A stretch of 64,000 bases of DNA from Anaerosporobacter mobilis DSM 15930 (GCF_900142955.1 NZ_FRCP01000018.1:1-64000), one strand, 5' to 3'. Positions 1 to 9,319 are shown, numbered from the stretch's first letter. The notes: generated by a model not told the origin, from the sequence alone. Made by a program: numbers and translations.

Positions 1-147
1 AGGTAAACTAAAATTTACAAACTTAAATATGATTTAGGAGTGATAGAGTGAAAAATAAAGTTATTACAGTTTGATGTTAGACGATGCATAAATTATTGAA
101 ATAGAGGAACAAACATTAAATAATATAGAAATATTGTACGTTGAGAA

Positions 148-176
148 TTGAATAGTGGTAGTTGGACGAGTATAAT
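148..176 (+). promoter_or_regulatory. sigma-A promoter for the 209 gene
   Basis: TTGAAT (148-153), a 17-base spacer and TATAAT (171-176) stand 32 bases before the first gene. This fits a vegetative promoter. Bases 1-147 show nothing else that I can support. Confidence 0.55.
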
Positions 177-208
177 TATATATAATAATTTTACAAAGGA
201 GTAGACCT

Positions 209-745
209 ATGGAAAAAACACTATTTAAGTTAGAAGAAGCAAAATTTTTCTTGCATAAGATCAGAGAAGAAAGAACAAATGAACCATTTTGTAGCTATTA
301 TTTTAATGCATTTTTAAGTTCTGCACGTTCAGTATTATGGGTCATGAGAGCAGAATATAGTAAAATCGAAGGCTGGGAAGAGTGGTATCAATGCAAAAAA
401 GCAACTGAAGAAGAAGAAAAAATTATGCACAAAATAACTAAATACAGGAATTTATCACAAAAAGAAGGATCGTTACATACCTGTGATATATTGAAAATAG
501 AAGATGATGGGTTTTCGTTTAAAATTGAATGTCCTACGGAGATGTTAGTGGATAATATGCATGGTAATAAAATGTTTTTATCATTTGGAATAGCCGACAA
601 GGAACCTGATATTGAAATAGAAGGATTTGCTTCTTTAACTAAAGGAATAAAAGAAGATGATGAGTTTGATATATTACAATTATCTAACCAATATTATGAA
701 TGGCTAGAAAATGTAATACATGAGTGTGCCGAAAAGTTTTCATAA
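209..745 (+). CDS. hypothetical protein, 178 aa
   Basis: I do not recognise a family. The ATG has a good ribosome site (AAAGGAG) about 7 bases upstream, a promoter upstream and a strong terminator just after the stop, so it is a self-contained transcription unit. The product is acidic and soluble, with no signal peptide or membrane segment. The N-terminal half looks helical (aromatic and Glu/Lys-rich) and the C-terminal half looks like beta strands. It lies next to the prophage and could be a phage accessory (moron) gene or a chromosomal gene at the junction. Confidence 0.75.
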   Translation: MEKTLFKLEEAKFFLHKIREERTNEPFCSYYFNAFLSSARSVLWVMRAEYSKIEGWEEWYQCKKATEEEEKIMHKITKYRNLSQKEGSLHTCDILKIEDDGFSFKIECPTEMLVDNMHGNKMFLSFGIADKEPDIEIEGFASLTKGIKEDDEFDILQLSNQYYEWLENVIHECAEKFS

Positions 746-750
746 TAAAA

Positions 751-793
751 AACCAACCAACTATCAATATTCGATAGTTGGTTGGCTTTTTTA
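751..793 (+). terminator. rho-independent terminator
   Basis: CCAACCAACTATC (753-765) and GATAGTTGGTTGG (773-785) form a perfect 13-bp stem with a 7-base loop, followed by CTTTTTT. It ends the 209 gene. Confidence 0.9.
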
Positions 794-880
794 TTGCTCA
801 AAATCAAGAAATTTAATAAAAAGCTAGTTAAGTAAACGATGATTTAGAAAAGAAGAAAGAAATGTGAGATTGAGAGGGGA

Positions 881-1126
881 TTAGTCAAGAAAATATTTTA
901 TGTAAACATTACAACCGTCACCTTCTGGGGGGTTATCTATTTCAACGAATCGGTATCCTTCAATTGATCTCATAGCATTACAGCAAGAAGGAAGGCGTTT
1001 GTAGAGATTTAAGGAGTTATGAATATCACCTGCTCTTAACGTGATTTCAGTCAATCCATTTAGTTTAGCCTCAATCAATAATTGATATATATATTTGCAA
1101 ATTAAAGGTTTGATAATTTGACTCAT
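881..1126 (-). CDS. small hypothetical protein, 81 aa
   Basis: This is the only rightmost-strand gene in the phage region. The ATG at 1126 is chosen over a GTG at 1135 because GGGTGG lies 5-6 bases before the ATG. The product is mostly helical with a ..LTEITLRAGDIH.. core and a pair of adjacent cysteines. I do not recognise the family; small proteins of this look are common in Firmicute mobile elements. It has its own sigma-A promoter and faces away from the late genes, so a regulatory or accessory role is possible. Confidence 0.7.
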   Translation of the reverse strand: MSQIIKPLICKYIYQLLIEAKLNGLTEITLRAGDIHNSLNLYKRLPSCCNAMRSIEGYRFVEIDNPPEGDGCNVYIKYFLD

Positions 1127-1148
1127 ATGTTCCACCCTTTTTTATTTA

Positions 1149-1177
1149 ATTATACAAAATATGGGAGAAAAAATCAA
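1149..1177 (-). promoter_or_regulatory. sigma-A promoter, leftward
   Basis: Read on the minus strand this is TTGATT, exactly 17 bases, then TATAAT, about 22 bases before the ATG of the leftward 81-aa gene. Confidence 0.65.
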
Positions 1178-1233
1178 GCAAATAGTAGGGTAGTAAGTGT
1201 AAAGAAAATAGATTTAGAGGGAGATGCGAATAC

Positions 1234-1458
1234 ATGGGAAGTAGAGGAAACAAAAAGAAGAACAGAGTTGAAATAAACAAAAAACAAGTTAATAACACGC
1301 TAGCGGTCTTTTCTACGACTGAAATTATTGATACAATGAACTATATGATTAGCGAACTGGGCAGCAGGGGGATACAAGTAAGAGACTTTGATAACAAACA
1401 TAAGACTGTTAAGATGATTAAGATTATCGGTGGAAAACCGTATTTCTTATCTGAGTAA
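1234..1458 (+). CDS. hypothetical phage protein, 74 aa
   Basis: The protein is basic, with a Lys/Arg-rich first 20 residues and a short helical middle. It has no known motif. It sits 11 bases before the sigma-like regulator in the same orientation and probably in the same operon. The start has a loose purine-rich GAGGGAGATG upstream. Its size and position match the small genes that precede late regulators in clostridial prophages; function unknown. Confidence 0.65.
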   Translation: MGSRGNKKKNRVEINKKQVNNTLAVFSTTEIIDTMNYMISELGSRGIQVRDFDNKHKTVKMIKIIGGKPYFLSE

Positions 1459-1469
1459 GGGGTGATACA

Positions 1470-1952
1470 GTGAGTAACGAAGAAATGGAAATAAGGATTA
1501 AGAAGTACTTAGGGAATTACTATAGGTGCAAGAAGAAGAAAGAACAGCTAGAAGAAAGACATAGACACATTAGGACAGATATAGACAGTCCGCTAGGAGG
1601 AAGAGCATACAAAGAGATACCGTCAGCTAATACACAGCATAAGAGTGATGGGTCAGCCAGTCTACTGTTACGACTATCGGAGATAGAAGATAGGATTGAG
1701 AAAGAGAAGAATAGAATGGCTCAAAGACTTCTAGAGATTATGGACGTACTAGACTATTTACAAGAAGAAAGTGATGAACGAATGATATTAGAACTAAGAC
1801 ATATCGATTGCTACGAATGGAAAGATATAGTGAAAGAGATGCACTTGTCGAGGACAAGCTGCAATACATATTATAACAAAGCAATAGCTAAACTATTAGA
1901 GTATAAGCGTGTACGTGTACTAATAGAAGCAGAAGAGATGAATGTAGCATAG
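1470..1952 (+). CDS. sigma-70 region 4-like phage late regulator
   Basis: This 160-aa protein starts at GTG behind AAGGGGTGAT. Residues about 20-90 are a charged coiled coil. Residues about 105-150 (ERMILELRHID..WKDIVKEMHLSRTS) form a helix-turn-helix of the sigma-70 region 4 type, found in DUF1492/ArpU/RinA-like phage proteins that switch on late genes. It lies just before a terminator and the terminase genes, which is the usual place for a late activator. Activation of the packaging/structural operon is inferred from family and position. Confidence 0.75.
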   Translation: MSNEEMEIRIKKYLGNYYRCKKKKEQLEERHRHIRTDIDSPLGGRAYKEIPSANTQHKSDGSASLLLRLSEIEDRIEKEKNRMAQRLLEIMDVLDYLQEESDERMILELRHIDCYEWKDIVKEMHLSRTSCNTYYNKAIAKLLEYKRVRVLIEAEEMNVA

Positions 1953-2018
1953 TAAAGTCTGTACACCACTGTACATCGACATGTGATATTATGATAGAGT
2001 GATGAAAACCTCATAGAA

Positions 2019-2054
2019 AGAGATGCATTTAGAGATGAATGTGTCTCTTTTTTT
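2019..2054 (+). terminator. terminator before the late operon
   Basis: AGAGATGCATT (2019-2029) pairs with AATGTGTCTCT (2038-2048) as an 11-bp stem with two G-U pairs, followed by eight T. It separates the regulator from the terminase operon and argues against the 60-codon frame that starts inside it. Confidence 0.7.
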
Positions 2055-2205
2055 GTCGAAAAAGCACACATGGATAATTCAAAGGTACTTCCTAGGGGGT
2101 ATACGTACTACGGGTCGAGGAACGTCCGATATTTGGCTCTTTTTGAAAAATAAAAAATTAGTACTTCCTTCCTCTTTTGAGGATGACGAAAAGGGGTTAA
2201 TGTAA
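2055..2205 (+). other. non-coding leader of late operon, possible packaging site
   Basis: I see no believable gene here. The stretch contains GC-richer islands (TAGGGGGTATACGTAC, GGGTCGAGGAACGTCC) that stand out against the AT-rich background, and a repeated GTACTTCCT. It lies directly before the small terminase, where phages often keep cos or pac. No cut site can be proved from sequence alone. Confidence 0.3.
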
Positions 2206-2721
2206 ATGATTGTTAATCAAAAACAACTAGCAAGTGTTCTTGGAATTTCATCTCGTCAAGTTCGCAATTTACAACATGATTTCGACTTTTTCACTAAGCA
2301 AGAAAATGGTCGTGGATATGATCTTGGAAAGTGTGTTCAGGAGTATATCGAGTATAAAGTAAAAGCGGAAATGCCTAAGGGTACATTAGTGAATATTGAG
2401 AAGGAAAAGGCGGAACATGAACGCATAAAAAAAACAATGTCTCAATTGAAACTTAGGAAGATGAAAAAAGAATTACATGAAGCTGGTGATATTGAATTGT
2501 TTTTAGGAGAAATGCTTTATAACTTTAAGAATAAATTACTGGCTACTCCAAGTAAGATTGCAACTCTGATCGTTGGAGAAAAAGATGTTAATCAAATTAT
2601 TAATATCTTAACCAAAGAAATGAATGATCTTCTTGACGAACTATCAGATTTTAACCCAGATGAGTTTGCATCTGATGATTTCACAGAAAAAGGGGAAGAT
2701 GATGAGGAAGATGATGATTAG
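2206..2721 (+). CDS. terminase small subunit (Nu1-like)
   Basis: This DNA-recognition subunit of the packaging motor is 171 aa. Residues 1-40 are a winged helix-turn-helix (NQKQLASVLGISSRQVRNL), as in lambda Nu1. The middle is a long charged helix, and the C-terminus ends in an acidic tail (EDDEEDDD) that probably contacts the large subunit. The ATG is preceded by AAGGGG. The gene directly precedes the GpA-type large terminase, which confirms the call. Confidence 0.85.
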   Translation: MIVNQKQLASVLGISSRQVRNLQHDFDFFTKQENGRGYDLGKCVQEYIEYKVKAEMPKGTLVNIEKEKAEHERIKKTMSQLKLRKMKKELHEAGDIELFLGEMLYNFKNKLLATPSKIATLIVGEKDVNQIINILTKEMNDLLDELSDFNPDEFASDDFTEKGEDDEEDDD

Positions 2722-2738
2722 ATAAGTAGGTGTTAAAA

Positions 2739-4592
2739 GTGGGTAGTGAAAGAGCACGATCTAGAAAAAAGACAGAGAAATTATTCAGAGAAATAATTAA
2801 AAAAGCACTATCTAGACCAGAAGAGTTAACTGTAAGCGAGTGGGCGGAGAAGTACAGAATACTTGATGAATCAAGCAGCATACCAGGAAGATGGAGCAAC
2901 GATGTAACACCGTATTTGGTCGAAATTATGGATTGCTTTAATGATCCTTACATACACAACATCAATTTTGTAAAACCGTCACAGGTTGGTGGTACCGAAG
3001 CCCTGATTAATATGCTTGGTTGGATAGTGACACAGAACCCTTCACCTGCAATGATGGTATATCCAAGTGATGATTTAGCAAAAGATATATCAAACGATAA
3101 ATTAAAACCTGCTTTTCAAAAAAGTAAAGATATAAGAGATAGATTCTATCAAAATTCTTCAAAAGAACTCAAATTAAAGTTTAAAGGAATGACATTATAC
3201 TTACGTGGTGCTGCATCTCCTTCCAAACTTGCATCAAAAGCTATAAGATATTTGTTCTTTGATGAGATAGATAAGATTGGCGGAGCATCAAAGAAAGAAG
3301 CATCACCTTACAATCTAGCATTAGAAAGAACTAAGACATTCAAGTATACAAGAAAGATATATACGTGTTCTACTCCAACACTTAAAACAAATTATGTTTG
3401 GTCATTGCACGAGGCAGCAGATGAAGTAAGACATTATGTTATGCCTTGCCCACACTGCGGAGAGTATATTGAGTTTAAATGGAAACAGGTTATATTCGAT
3501 AAAGATAAAAGTCTTAGTGTTTTAGATAGAGCAAAGACAGCAAAGTATTTTTGCCAGGAATGTGCTTGTGAGATAGAGAATAATCAGAAACCTGCAATGC
3601 TAAGAACTGGTAAATGGAAAACGGTAACAAAGCGCAATATAGGAAAACCTGAAAGCGTTTCATTTTGGATAAATTCACTTTATAGTATCTTTGTCAACTG
3701 GGAAGATGCAGCAAAAGAATTTCTAGAGTCACAAGATGATCCAGAGAAATTACAAAACTTTGTCAACTCATGGTTAGGTGAACCTTGGGAAGATACTAAA
3801 CTAAAGACGAGCGAGTCTCTTGTATTAGAGAGGCAAACAGATCATGAACAGTATGTGATACCAGAGTGGACAGAATTGTTAACTGGCGGTGTTGATGTTC
3901 AAGAGAATTGTTTGTATTGGACTATACGAGCATGGGGTAAGTATATAACAAGTCAAAATATAGCACATGGACAAGCTTTCACACTAAATGATATTGAAAC
4001 GATTATGAATCTTCCTTTTAGGTCTCGAGATGGTACCGACTATATAGTAAATCTAACACTTCTTGATAGTGGGTATAACTCAGATGATATCTATGATTTC
4101 TGTGCGAATAATAGTGATTGGGCTTTACCTTGTAAGGGCACATCAAACCCTATGTTGTCAAATTATAAGTTATCCAATATCAATAAAGCCACTTCGAGAG
4201 CGCATGGTATGAATCTCGTGCTTGTAGATGGTGGTAAATACAAAGATATGATAGCAAGTAGATTGCTGAAAGAAAAAGGTAATGGAAGGTGGCTTGTATA
4301 TAAAGATTGTGACGAAGAATATGCGAAACAAGTTACAAGTGAACATAAGGTCAATGAAAAAAGTGGTAATCGTACTATTCAGATATGGAAGAAAAAAACA
4401 TCACATGCAGACAATCATTACCTCGACTGTGAAGTGTATGCATTTGCAGCAGCTGATATCTTAGGAGTAAGAACATTACATCTAACCCAAGAAGATAATA
4501 ATGTGGTTGCTAATACAAATCAGAATGAGCAGGAGGCTAGCAGTGAAGAGAAGTGGATAAGTGAAAACGAAGGTTGGTTAGGAGGACAATAA
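2739..4592 (+). CDS. terminase large subunit, GpA family
   Basis: This is the ATPase/nuclease that cuts and pumps phage DNA into the prohead. From the GTG at 2739 (AGTAGG 6-8 bases before) it is 617 aa; an in-frame GTG at 2730 is possible but lacks a ribosome site. An atypical Walker A (KPSQVGGTE) is near residue 80 and Walker B (YLFFDEID) near 171. Two CxxC pairs near 238 and 272 form the zinc-binding insert of GpA proteins. The C-terminal nuclease half has conserved acidic segments (GVDVQE, LLDSGYNSDD, YLDCEVYAF). Full family length. Confidence 0.93.
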   Translation: MGSERARSRKKTEKLFREIIKKALSRPEELTVSEWAEKYRILDESSSIPGRWSNDVTPYLVEIMDCFNDPYIHNINFVKPSQVGGTEALINMLGWIVTQNPSPAMMVYPSDDLAKDISNDKLKPAFQKSKDIRDRFYQNSSKELKLKFKGMTLYLRGAASPSKLASKAIRYLFFDEIDKIGGASKKEASPYNLALERTKTFKYTRKIYTCSTPTLKTNYVWSLHEAADEVRHYVMPCPHCGEYIEFKWKQVIFDKDKSLSVLDRAKTAKYFCQECACEIENNQKPAMLRTGKWKTVTKRNIGKPESVSFWINSLYSIFVNWEDAAKEFLESQDDPEKLQNFVNSWLGEPWEDTKLKTSESLVLERQTDHEQYVIPEWTELLTGGVDVQENCLYWTIRAWGKYITSQNIAHGQAFTLNDIETIMNLPFRSRDGTDYIVNLTLLDSGYNSDDIYDFCANNSDWALPCKGTSNPMLSNYKLSNINKATSRAHGMNLVLVDGGKYKDMIASRLLKEKGNGRWLVYKDCDEEYAKQVTSEHKVNEKSGNRTIQIWKKKTSHADNHYLDCEVYAFAAADILGVRTLHLTQEDNNVVANTNQNEQEASSEEKWISENEGWLGGQ

Positions 4593-4810
4593 TGAGTAAA
4601 ACAAGTGAAATGCTTGATAATGTTGAAAGCGCAATAGCAAATGTTCTTTCAGGAGGACAATCGTATAAAATCGGTTCGAGAACATTAACAAGAGCAGATC
4701 TTAACATGCTATATAAGATGCGTAATGATCTAAAAGCAGAGCAGAATCAAGAATTAGGTAATACAGGTCTACTAGATGATGCGTATGTTGTATTCTTTGA
4801 CGGGAGGTAG
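4592..4810 (+). CDS. gpW-like head-tail joining protein
   Basis: The product is 72 aa; its ATG shares one base with the terminase stop and follows AGGAGG. The pattern SYKIGSRTLTRADLNMLY followed by a charged helix is that of lambda gpW/DUF6148 proteins, which sit between terminase and portal genes and help stabilise the filled head. Between terminase and portal, the location matches exactly. Confidence 0.75.
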   Translation: MSKTSEMLDNVESAIANVLSGGQSYKIGSRTLTRADLNMLYKMRNDLKAEQNQELGNTGLLDDAYVVFFDGR

Positions 4811-4813
4811 ATT

Positions 4814-6286
4814 ATGAGCTGGTTAGATAGTGCAATACAATATGTATCTCCCAGATGGGGCTCGTTAAGAGAAGCATGGAGGCAGAATCTAGATGAACAA
4901 AAGAATTATGATGCTGCTAATTACAGTAGACTAAACTCTAATTGGAGAGCTGTAAACCAATCAGCAGAAGATACAGATAGAATGTCAAGAGATACAATTC
5001 GAGCAAGAGCAAGAGATCTTGAAAGAAATTCTGACATGATGAATTCTGTAACAGGTGCATTTAAACGGAATGTAATTGGTGGCGGATATACCATTCAAGT
5101 TAAGACAGATGATGAAAAGTTGAATAAACAGCTTTCGGAACTTTGGAAAGAATGGTGCGAAAAGAAGAATTGTGATGTGACTGAAACACAATCATTCAAT
5201 CAAATTCTAAGAATGGCAGTTGTAAGAAAGAAGATAGATGGAGGAATCCTATTTGTTAAGAGATACACAGAGGGTGGATTGGTACCATTCAAATTACAGA
5301 TGATTGAAGTAGATGAACTCGATAACAGTAGAATTATTACTAATCAATCTGGAAATACAATTGCAGGTGGAATTGAGTATAACAGCTATAACAAAGCGGT
5401 TGGATACTGGATTAAACAATATTCAATTGATGGTTATACACAATATGAGCCCATATATGTTTATGCTAAAGATGTAATCTTCTACTTTACTAAGCGAAGA
5501 CCATCACAAGTAAGAGAAATATCAGATACTACGCAGACAATTACAAGAATTCGAGATGTTAACGAATTTATGGTAGCGGTGTCGGTAAAAGAGAGAATAG
5601 CAGCATGTTTATCAGTATTTATTAAAAGATGTATGCCAGCTGGTAGCGGTGGAGGTATCGGAAGAGGTACACAAAAGAGCGGGAAAATTGAATATGATGG
5701 TAAAACGCTTGCCCCAGGTATGATTAAAGAACTAAATGCAGGAGATGAAATACAGACTGTAGTTCCTAATGGACAGGCGGCAGATGCAACTAGCTACACT
5801 AAGTTACAACAACGGTTAATTGGAGCAGGACAAGGAATATCTTACGAAGCAACATCAAGAGATATGTCAGAAACAAATTATTCGTCGGCAAGGCAAGGAT
5901 TAATTGAAGATGAACAGACATATCAAGAAGAGATTGAACTTCTAACTGATATTATGAGTGAGATTTACGAGACATTCGTTATCTCGTGCGTATTGGCTGG
6001 AATAGTAAATATAAAAGACTTTTGGAAAGATAAAAGAAGATACCTTAAGCATGAGTGGATTAAGGCACCACGCAAATGGATTGACCCAGTTAAGGAGGCA
6101 AATGCTAACAAAATTGCTATGTACACTGGTCAGAAGACTTACCAGCAAATTGCAGCAGAGAACGGTAAAGACTGGAAAGAGCAAATGAAAGAGATGGCCG
6201 ATGTTTTAGAATATGGGAAAGAATTAGGAATTGAGATGGGAGGTGTAGTATTTGGGAAAGACTATGAAGAAAGTAAAGGAAACTGA
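4814..6286 (+). CDS. portal protein, lambda B family
   Basis: This 490-aa protein forms the dodecameric ring at the capsid vertex through which DNA enters and leaves. It has the opening helical region, the repeated Arg/Asp-rich segment RDTIRARARDLERNSDMMN near residue 60, and the late SRDMSETNYSSARQGLIED motif that is diagnostic for lambda-type portals. The ATG follows GGGAGG. The 3' end overlaps the protease gene by 35 bases. Confidence 0.93.
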   Translation: MSWLDSAIQYVSPRWGSLREAWRQNLDEQKNYDAANYSRLNSNWRAVNQSAEDTDRMSRDTIRARARDLERNSDMMNSVTGAFKRNVIGGGYTIQVKTDDEKLNKQLSELWKEWCEKKNCDVTETQSFNQILRMAVVRKKIDGGILFVKRYTEGGLVPFKLQMIEVDELDNSRIITNQSGNTIAGGIEYNSYNKAVGYWIKQYSIDGYTQYEPIYVYAKDVIFYFTKRRPSQVREISDTTQTITRIRDVNEFMVAVSVKERIAACLSVFIKRCMPAGSGGGIGRGTQKSGKIEYDGKTLAPGMIKELNAGDEIQTVVPNGQAADATSYTKLQQRLIGAGQGISYEATSRDMSETNYSSARQGLIEDEQTYQEEIELLTDIMSEIYETFVISCVLAGIVNIKDFWKDKRRYLKHEWIKAPRKWIDPVKEANANKIAMYTGQKTYQQIAAENGKDWKEQMKEMADVLEYGKELGIEMGGVVFGKDYEESKGN

Positions 6287-6860
6287 CAACCTAATTAGAG
6301 AGATTAGTGTAAACGCAATCAGGGCACTAGGGGAAGAAGAATCTTCAAGAAAATTTGAACTATCATTTTCAAGCGAAGAACCTTATGAACGATGGTTCGG
6401 TGTTGAAATCTTAGATCATAGTGATGGTTGCATTGATTTAACGAGATTAAGCGAAATTGGCTGTGTCCTATTCAATCATAATCGAGATGTCGTTATTGCT
6501 AAAATTAACAAAGTTTGGACTAAGGACAAACGAGGATATGCAGAGATAGAATTTGATACAGACGAGCAATCAGAAGTAATCTATCAAAAAGTTAAGAGCG
6601 GTACTCTCAAAGGAGTATCAATCGGATATAGAATATGTTCGACCGAAGAGGTAGCTGTAAATCAGGTATCACAAGATGCTAGATTCAAAGGACCATGTAC
6701 TATCGCAAAACGATGGTTTCCTTATGAAATTTCAATTGTATCAGTACCAGCTGACTCTACCGTTGGTGTGGGCAGAGATCTGGAAGAAATAGAAGACACT
6801 GATAAACGTTCGCTAAGTTATTACGAGGCGATAGTACAAGTAAACAGTAACAGTATATAG
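6252..6860 (+). CDS. prohead maturation protease (HK97/U35 type)
   Basis: This serine protease cleaves scaffold and capsid during head maturation. Conserved blocks are LFNHNRDVVIAKI (with the catalytic-type His), LKGVSIGYRI (with the nucleophile Ser) and RWFPYEISIVSVPAD. At 202 aa it has normal length. The TTG at 6252 has GGGAGG 8 bases before it inside the portal gene; the ATG at 6264 (MKKVKET) lacks a good site but remains possible. Confidence 0.88.
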   Translation: MGKTMKKVKETDNLIREISVNAIRALGEEESSRKFELSFSSEEPYERWFGVEILDHSDGCIDLTRLSEIGCVLFNHNRDVVIAKINKVWTKDKRGYAEIEFDTDEQSEVIYQKVKSGTLKGVSIGYRICSTEEVAVNQVSQDARFKGPCTIAKRWFPYEISIVSVPADSTVGVGRDLEEIEDTDKRSLSYYEAIVQVNSNSI

Positions 6861-6871
6861 GAGGAATGAAA

Positions 6872-8380
6872 ATGAATTTAGAACAATTAAGAGCTGAAAA
6901 AGCTCAATTAGTACAACAACAGAAGCAATTAACAACAGCAGCTAAAGATGGTAAAAGAGATTTATCGTCAGAGGAACAGTCTCAATTTGACAATCTACAA
7001 CGTGAGATTGATGAGGTTGACGGTCAAATTAAAGCACTTTTACCAGATCCAATCAAGCAACCAACAATTGAAGAAGAAAGAACTCGTATTGCAGAAATTA
7101 CACAGATGTGTAGAGACTTTGATGTAGAAGATAAAGATTTACAGAGATATATCAATGACGGAACCGTTCAAGATCAAGTAAGAGCTGCTATATTAGAAAA
7201 AATGAAAGCAAACGGTCAACCACTTAATCAAAGAGGAATTGATGTAACAAAAGATTCAGAAGATAAGTTCAGAGAAGCGGCAGCAGATGCCCTTGTAATG
7301 CGTGGTGGTGTTGAAGTTGATAAACCTGCAGAGGGAGCTAGAGAACTTATGGGAATGAGTTTAAGAGATTTAGCAATTGAAACGATGGAAAAGGAAGGAA
7401 AGACAGGCCTACTAAGAATGTCTGCTGGAGATATCTTAAATGAATTGACGAGAGCATACTACAATCCTACAGCAGCGTTTCCTTCAATTCTTGATACAGC
7501 TATTAACAAATCATATGTTGAAGGACATAGAAAGGCAGCAGTTACTTTTGATCGTTGGACTAAAAAAGGCTCAAAGAAAGATTTCAAAGCAAGTGATAAT
7601 AACTATATTGTTGGAACAGCAGGAGAATTTCTTGAAGTACCTGAGAATGGTGAAATCAAACATGATGCTCCAACAGATGAGAAACGTCCAACAAGTAAAT
7701 TAAGAACATATGCAAGACAATTTACTATGACAAGACAGGCATTTATTAATGATGACATTGGATTTTTATCTACAATACCAGCAAGATATGCCGCAGCAGC
7801 TAGAAAAACACAGAACAAGCAAGTATATTCAGCATTAATTAACAATCCAGTAATCTATGATGGCACACCATTGTTCTCATCAGCACATAAAAACTTAATC
7901 GCGACTGGTACTGGTATAACATCAGATGCTATTCAGAAGATGTTCTTAGCATTACAAATGCAAACAGATACATTCGGAGATGCCATTATTATTAGACCTA
8001 CATATTTTGTCGTACCAGTTGGTTATTCGTTTGCAGTATATGAAATCTTTAATAGTGCAACAATTAATACAACTTCAAATACTCAATCAGCAAATCCATT
8101 ATATAGATACAGGGAATCATTAGAGGTTGTTGAAGATCCTACACTCAATGTATTAGCTGGTACAGGAGCAATTCCTTGGTTTATCGTAGGTGATAAATCT
8201 GATACAGATTCTATTCAAGTTGATTACTTGAATGGTAATGAAATTCCAACAATTAGACGTTCGGAAGTGGCTGGTACATTAGGTTTTGTATGGGATATTT
8301 ATTTAGACTGGGCGGTAACTGTTATGGATTACCGAGGTATTGTTAAGAACCCAGGAACAAGTATTACGAGCCCATTCTAA
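6872..8380 (+). CDS. major capsid protein with N-terminal scaffold
   Basis: This main shell protein is 502 aa. AGGAGG is 7 bases before ATG 6872; the ATG at 6866 is too close. Residues 1-60 are a coiled coil rich in Gln/Glu/Lys, probably the scaffold part removed by the upstream protease. The rest matches Mu gpT-type capsids (..RQFTMTRQAFINDDIGFL.. and ..DGTPLFSSAHKNL..). Protease and capsid are adjacent, as in most tailed phages. Confidence 0.88.
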   Translation: MNLEQLRAEKAQLVQQQKQLTTAAKDGKRDLSSEEQSQFDNLQREIDEVDGQIKALLPDPIKQPTIEEERTRIAEITQMCRDFDVEDKDLQRYINDGTVQDQVRAAILEKMKANGQPLNQRGIDVTKDSEDKFREAAADALVMRGGVEVDKPAEGARELMGMSLRDLAIETMEKEGKTGLLRMSAGDILNELTRAYYNPTAAFPSILDTAINKSYVEGHRKAAVTFDRWTKKGSKKDFKASDNNYIVGTAGEFLEVPENGEIKHDAPTDEKRPTSKLRTYARQFTMTRQAFINDDIGFLSTIPARYAAAARKTQNKQVYSALINNPVIYDGTPLFSSAHKNLIATGTGITSDAIQKMFLALQMQTDTFGDAIIIRPTYFVVPVGYSFAVYEIFNSATINTTSNTQSANPLYRYRESLEVVEDPTLNVLAGTGAIPWFIVGDKSDTDSIQVDYLNGNEIPTIRRSEVAGTLGFVWDIYLDWAVTVMDYRGIVKNPGTSITSPF

Positions 8381-8394
8381 GGAGGTAGAGAATT

Positions 8395-8730
8395 ATGAAT
8401 AAAGCAATATATTGGCAAAAAGGTGAACAGTTAGACTTAAAGAATGCTACAACAAATGCAATTGAGGCTAACACTGTAGTTGTAATTGGAACTAGAATTG
8501 GTATTGCGGGTAATACAATTAATCCAGGCGAAATAGGAAGCTTAGTAATGGAAGGTGTATTCGAACTAGTTAAGACTGGTACAAAAGAAATTACAGCAGG
8601 AACAGATGTATATTATGATGCCACCGCAGACGGTATTACGGACACAGCAACAAGTAACACTTTGGTTGGATATGCTGTACAAAAAGCAGCTGCAGCGGAC
8701 ACAACAATTTTTGTTAAATTGAAAGGTTAA
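8395..8730 (+). CDS. DUF2190-type capsid decoration protein
   Basis: The 111-aa product is a small beta-rich protein. The features IEANTVVVIGTRIGIAGNTINPGEIGSL and a Gly/Ala/Thr-rich end (GYAVQKAAAADTTIFVKL) are typical of DUF2190 proteins, which coat or stabilise the capsid surface. It lies 14 bases after the capsid stop, behind AGGAGG. Confidence 0.75.
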   Translation: MNKAIYWQKGEQLDLKNATTNAIEANTVVVIGTRIGIAGNTINPGEIGSLVMEGVFELVKTGTKEITAGTDVYYDATADGITDTATSNTLVGYAVQKAAAADTTIFVKLKG

Positions 8731-8739
8731 GGTGTAACT

Positions 8740-8988
8740 ATGCCAGGAAGAACAATAAATAAATCTAAAGATGAAAAGATAGTTAAAGTAGAAGTACAAG
8801 AAGAGCAAGTTCAAGAGGAACAATCCCAAGAAGAGCAGGAGTTAGAAGAAGAGAAAACAAAGAAACTCTTTGCACTCTATCCTATACTCTTTGAATCGCA
8901 TCAGTACAAGATTGGTGAGCAACTTCCTACTCACAATATGGAGATGGTAGAAGCTTGGATTGAAGCAGAAGCAGCAATATGGAAGTGA
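8740..8988 (+). CDS. small acidic phage protein, 82 aa
   Basis: The first half is a run of Gln/Glu repeats (QEEQ) that will be a charged helix; the second half is a short globular part (HQYKIGEQLPTHNMEMVEAWIEAEAAIW). It is the usual small protein between decoration and connector genes in clostridial phages and has no assigned role. AAGGTG precedes the ATG. Confidence 0.7.
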   Translation: MPGRTINKSKDEKIVKVEVQEEQVQEEQSQEEQELEEEKTKKLFALYPILFESHQYKIGEQLPTHNMEMVEAWIEAEAAIWK

Positions 8989-8992
8989 TGAT

Positions 8993-9319
8993 ATGAATAC
9001 GTTCAAAGATATTATCAAACAAGATATTAAGAATACTTTCATTAATGATGATGAGTTCTCAGACAAGCATTATATCGACGGTAAAGAAATGAGTGTTATC
9101 ACAGATGGCATTGAACTCTTAGAGCGAGAGAAGAAACTTAAAGATAAGACAGATGGGGTATTCTTGAAACAAAAACTAATCTATGTAGCAGCAGAGGACT
9201 TCGGTCCTTTGCCACGCATAGGAAGAATTATAAAATTAGACAAGTCTGATTATAGAGTAATCGATGCAATTGCAGAAAATGGTATGTATTCTTTGACACT
9301 GGAGGCATATAAAGGTTGA
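8993..9319 (+). CDS. head-tail connector/completion protein
   Basis: This 108-aa protein starts at ATG 8993 behind GGAAGTGAT. The centre is a helical, Lys/Asp-rich region and the end is a small beta domain (AEDFGPLPRIGRIIKLDKSDYRVIDA..YSLTLEAY) of the type seen in head-tail joining proteins. Position after the capsid and before the tail completion protein supports a neck role. Confidence 0.65.
   Translation: MNTFKDIIKQDIKNTFINDDEFSDKHYIDGKEMSVITDGIELLEREKKLKDKTDGVFLKQKLIYVAAEDFGPLPRIGRIIKLDKSDYRVIDAIAENGMYSLTLEAYKG

Noticed and set aside
2023..2205. 60-codon plus-strand frame before the small terminase
   Set aside because: It starts inside a terminator hairpin, has no ribosome site, and its composition (GC-rich islands, T runs) does not look coded.
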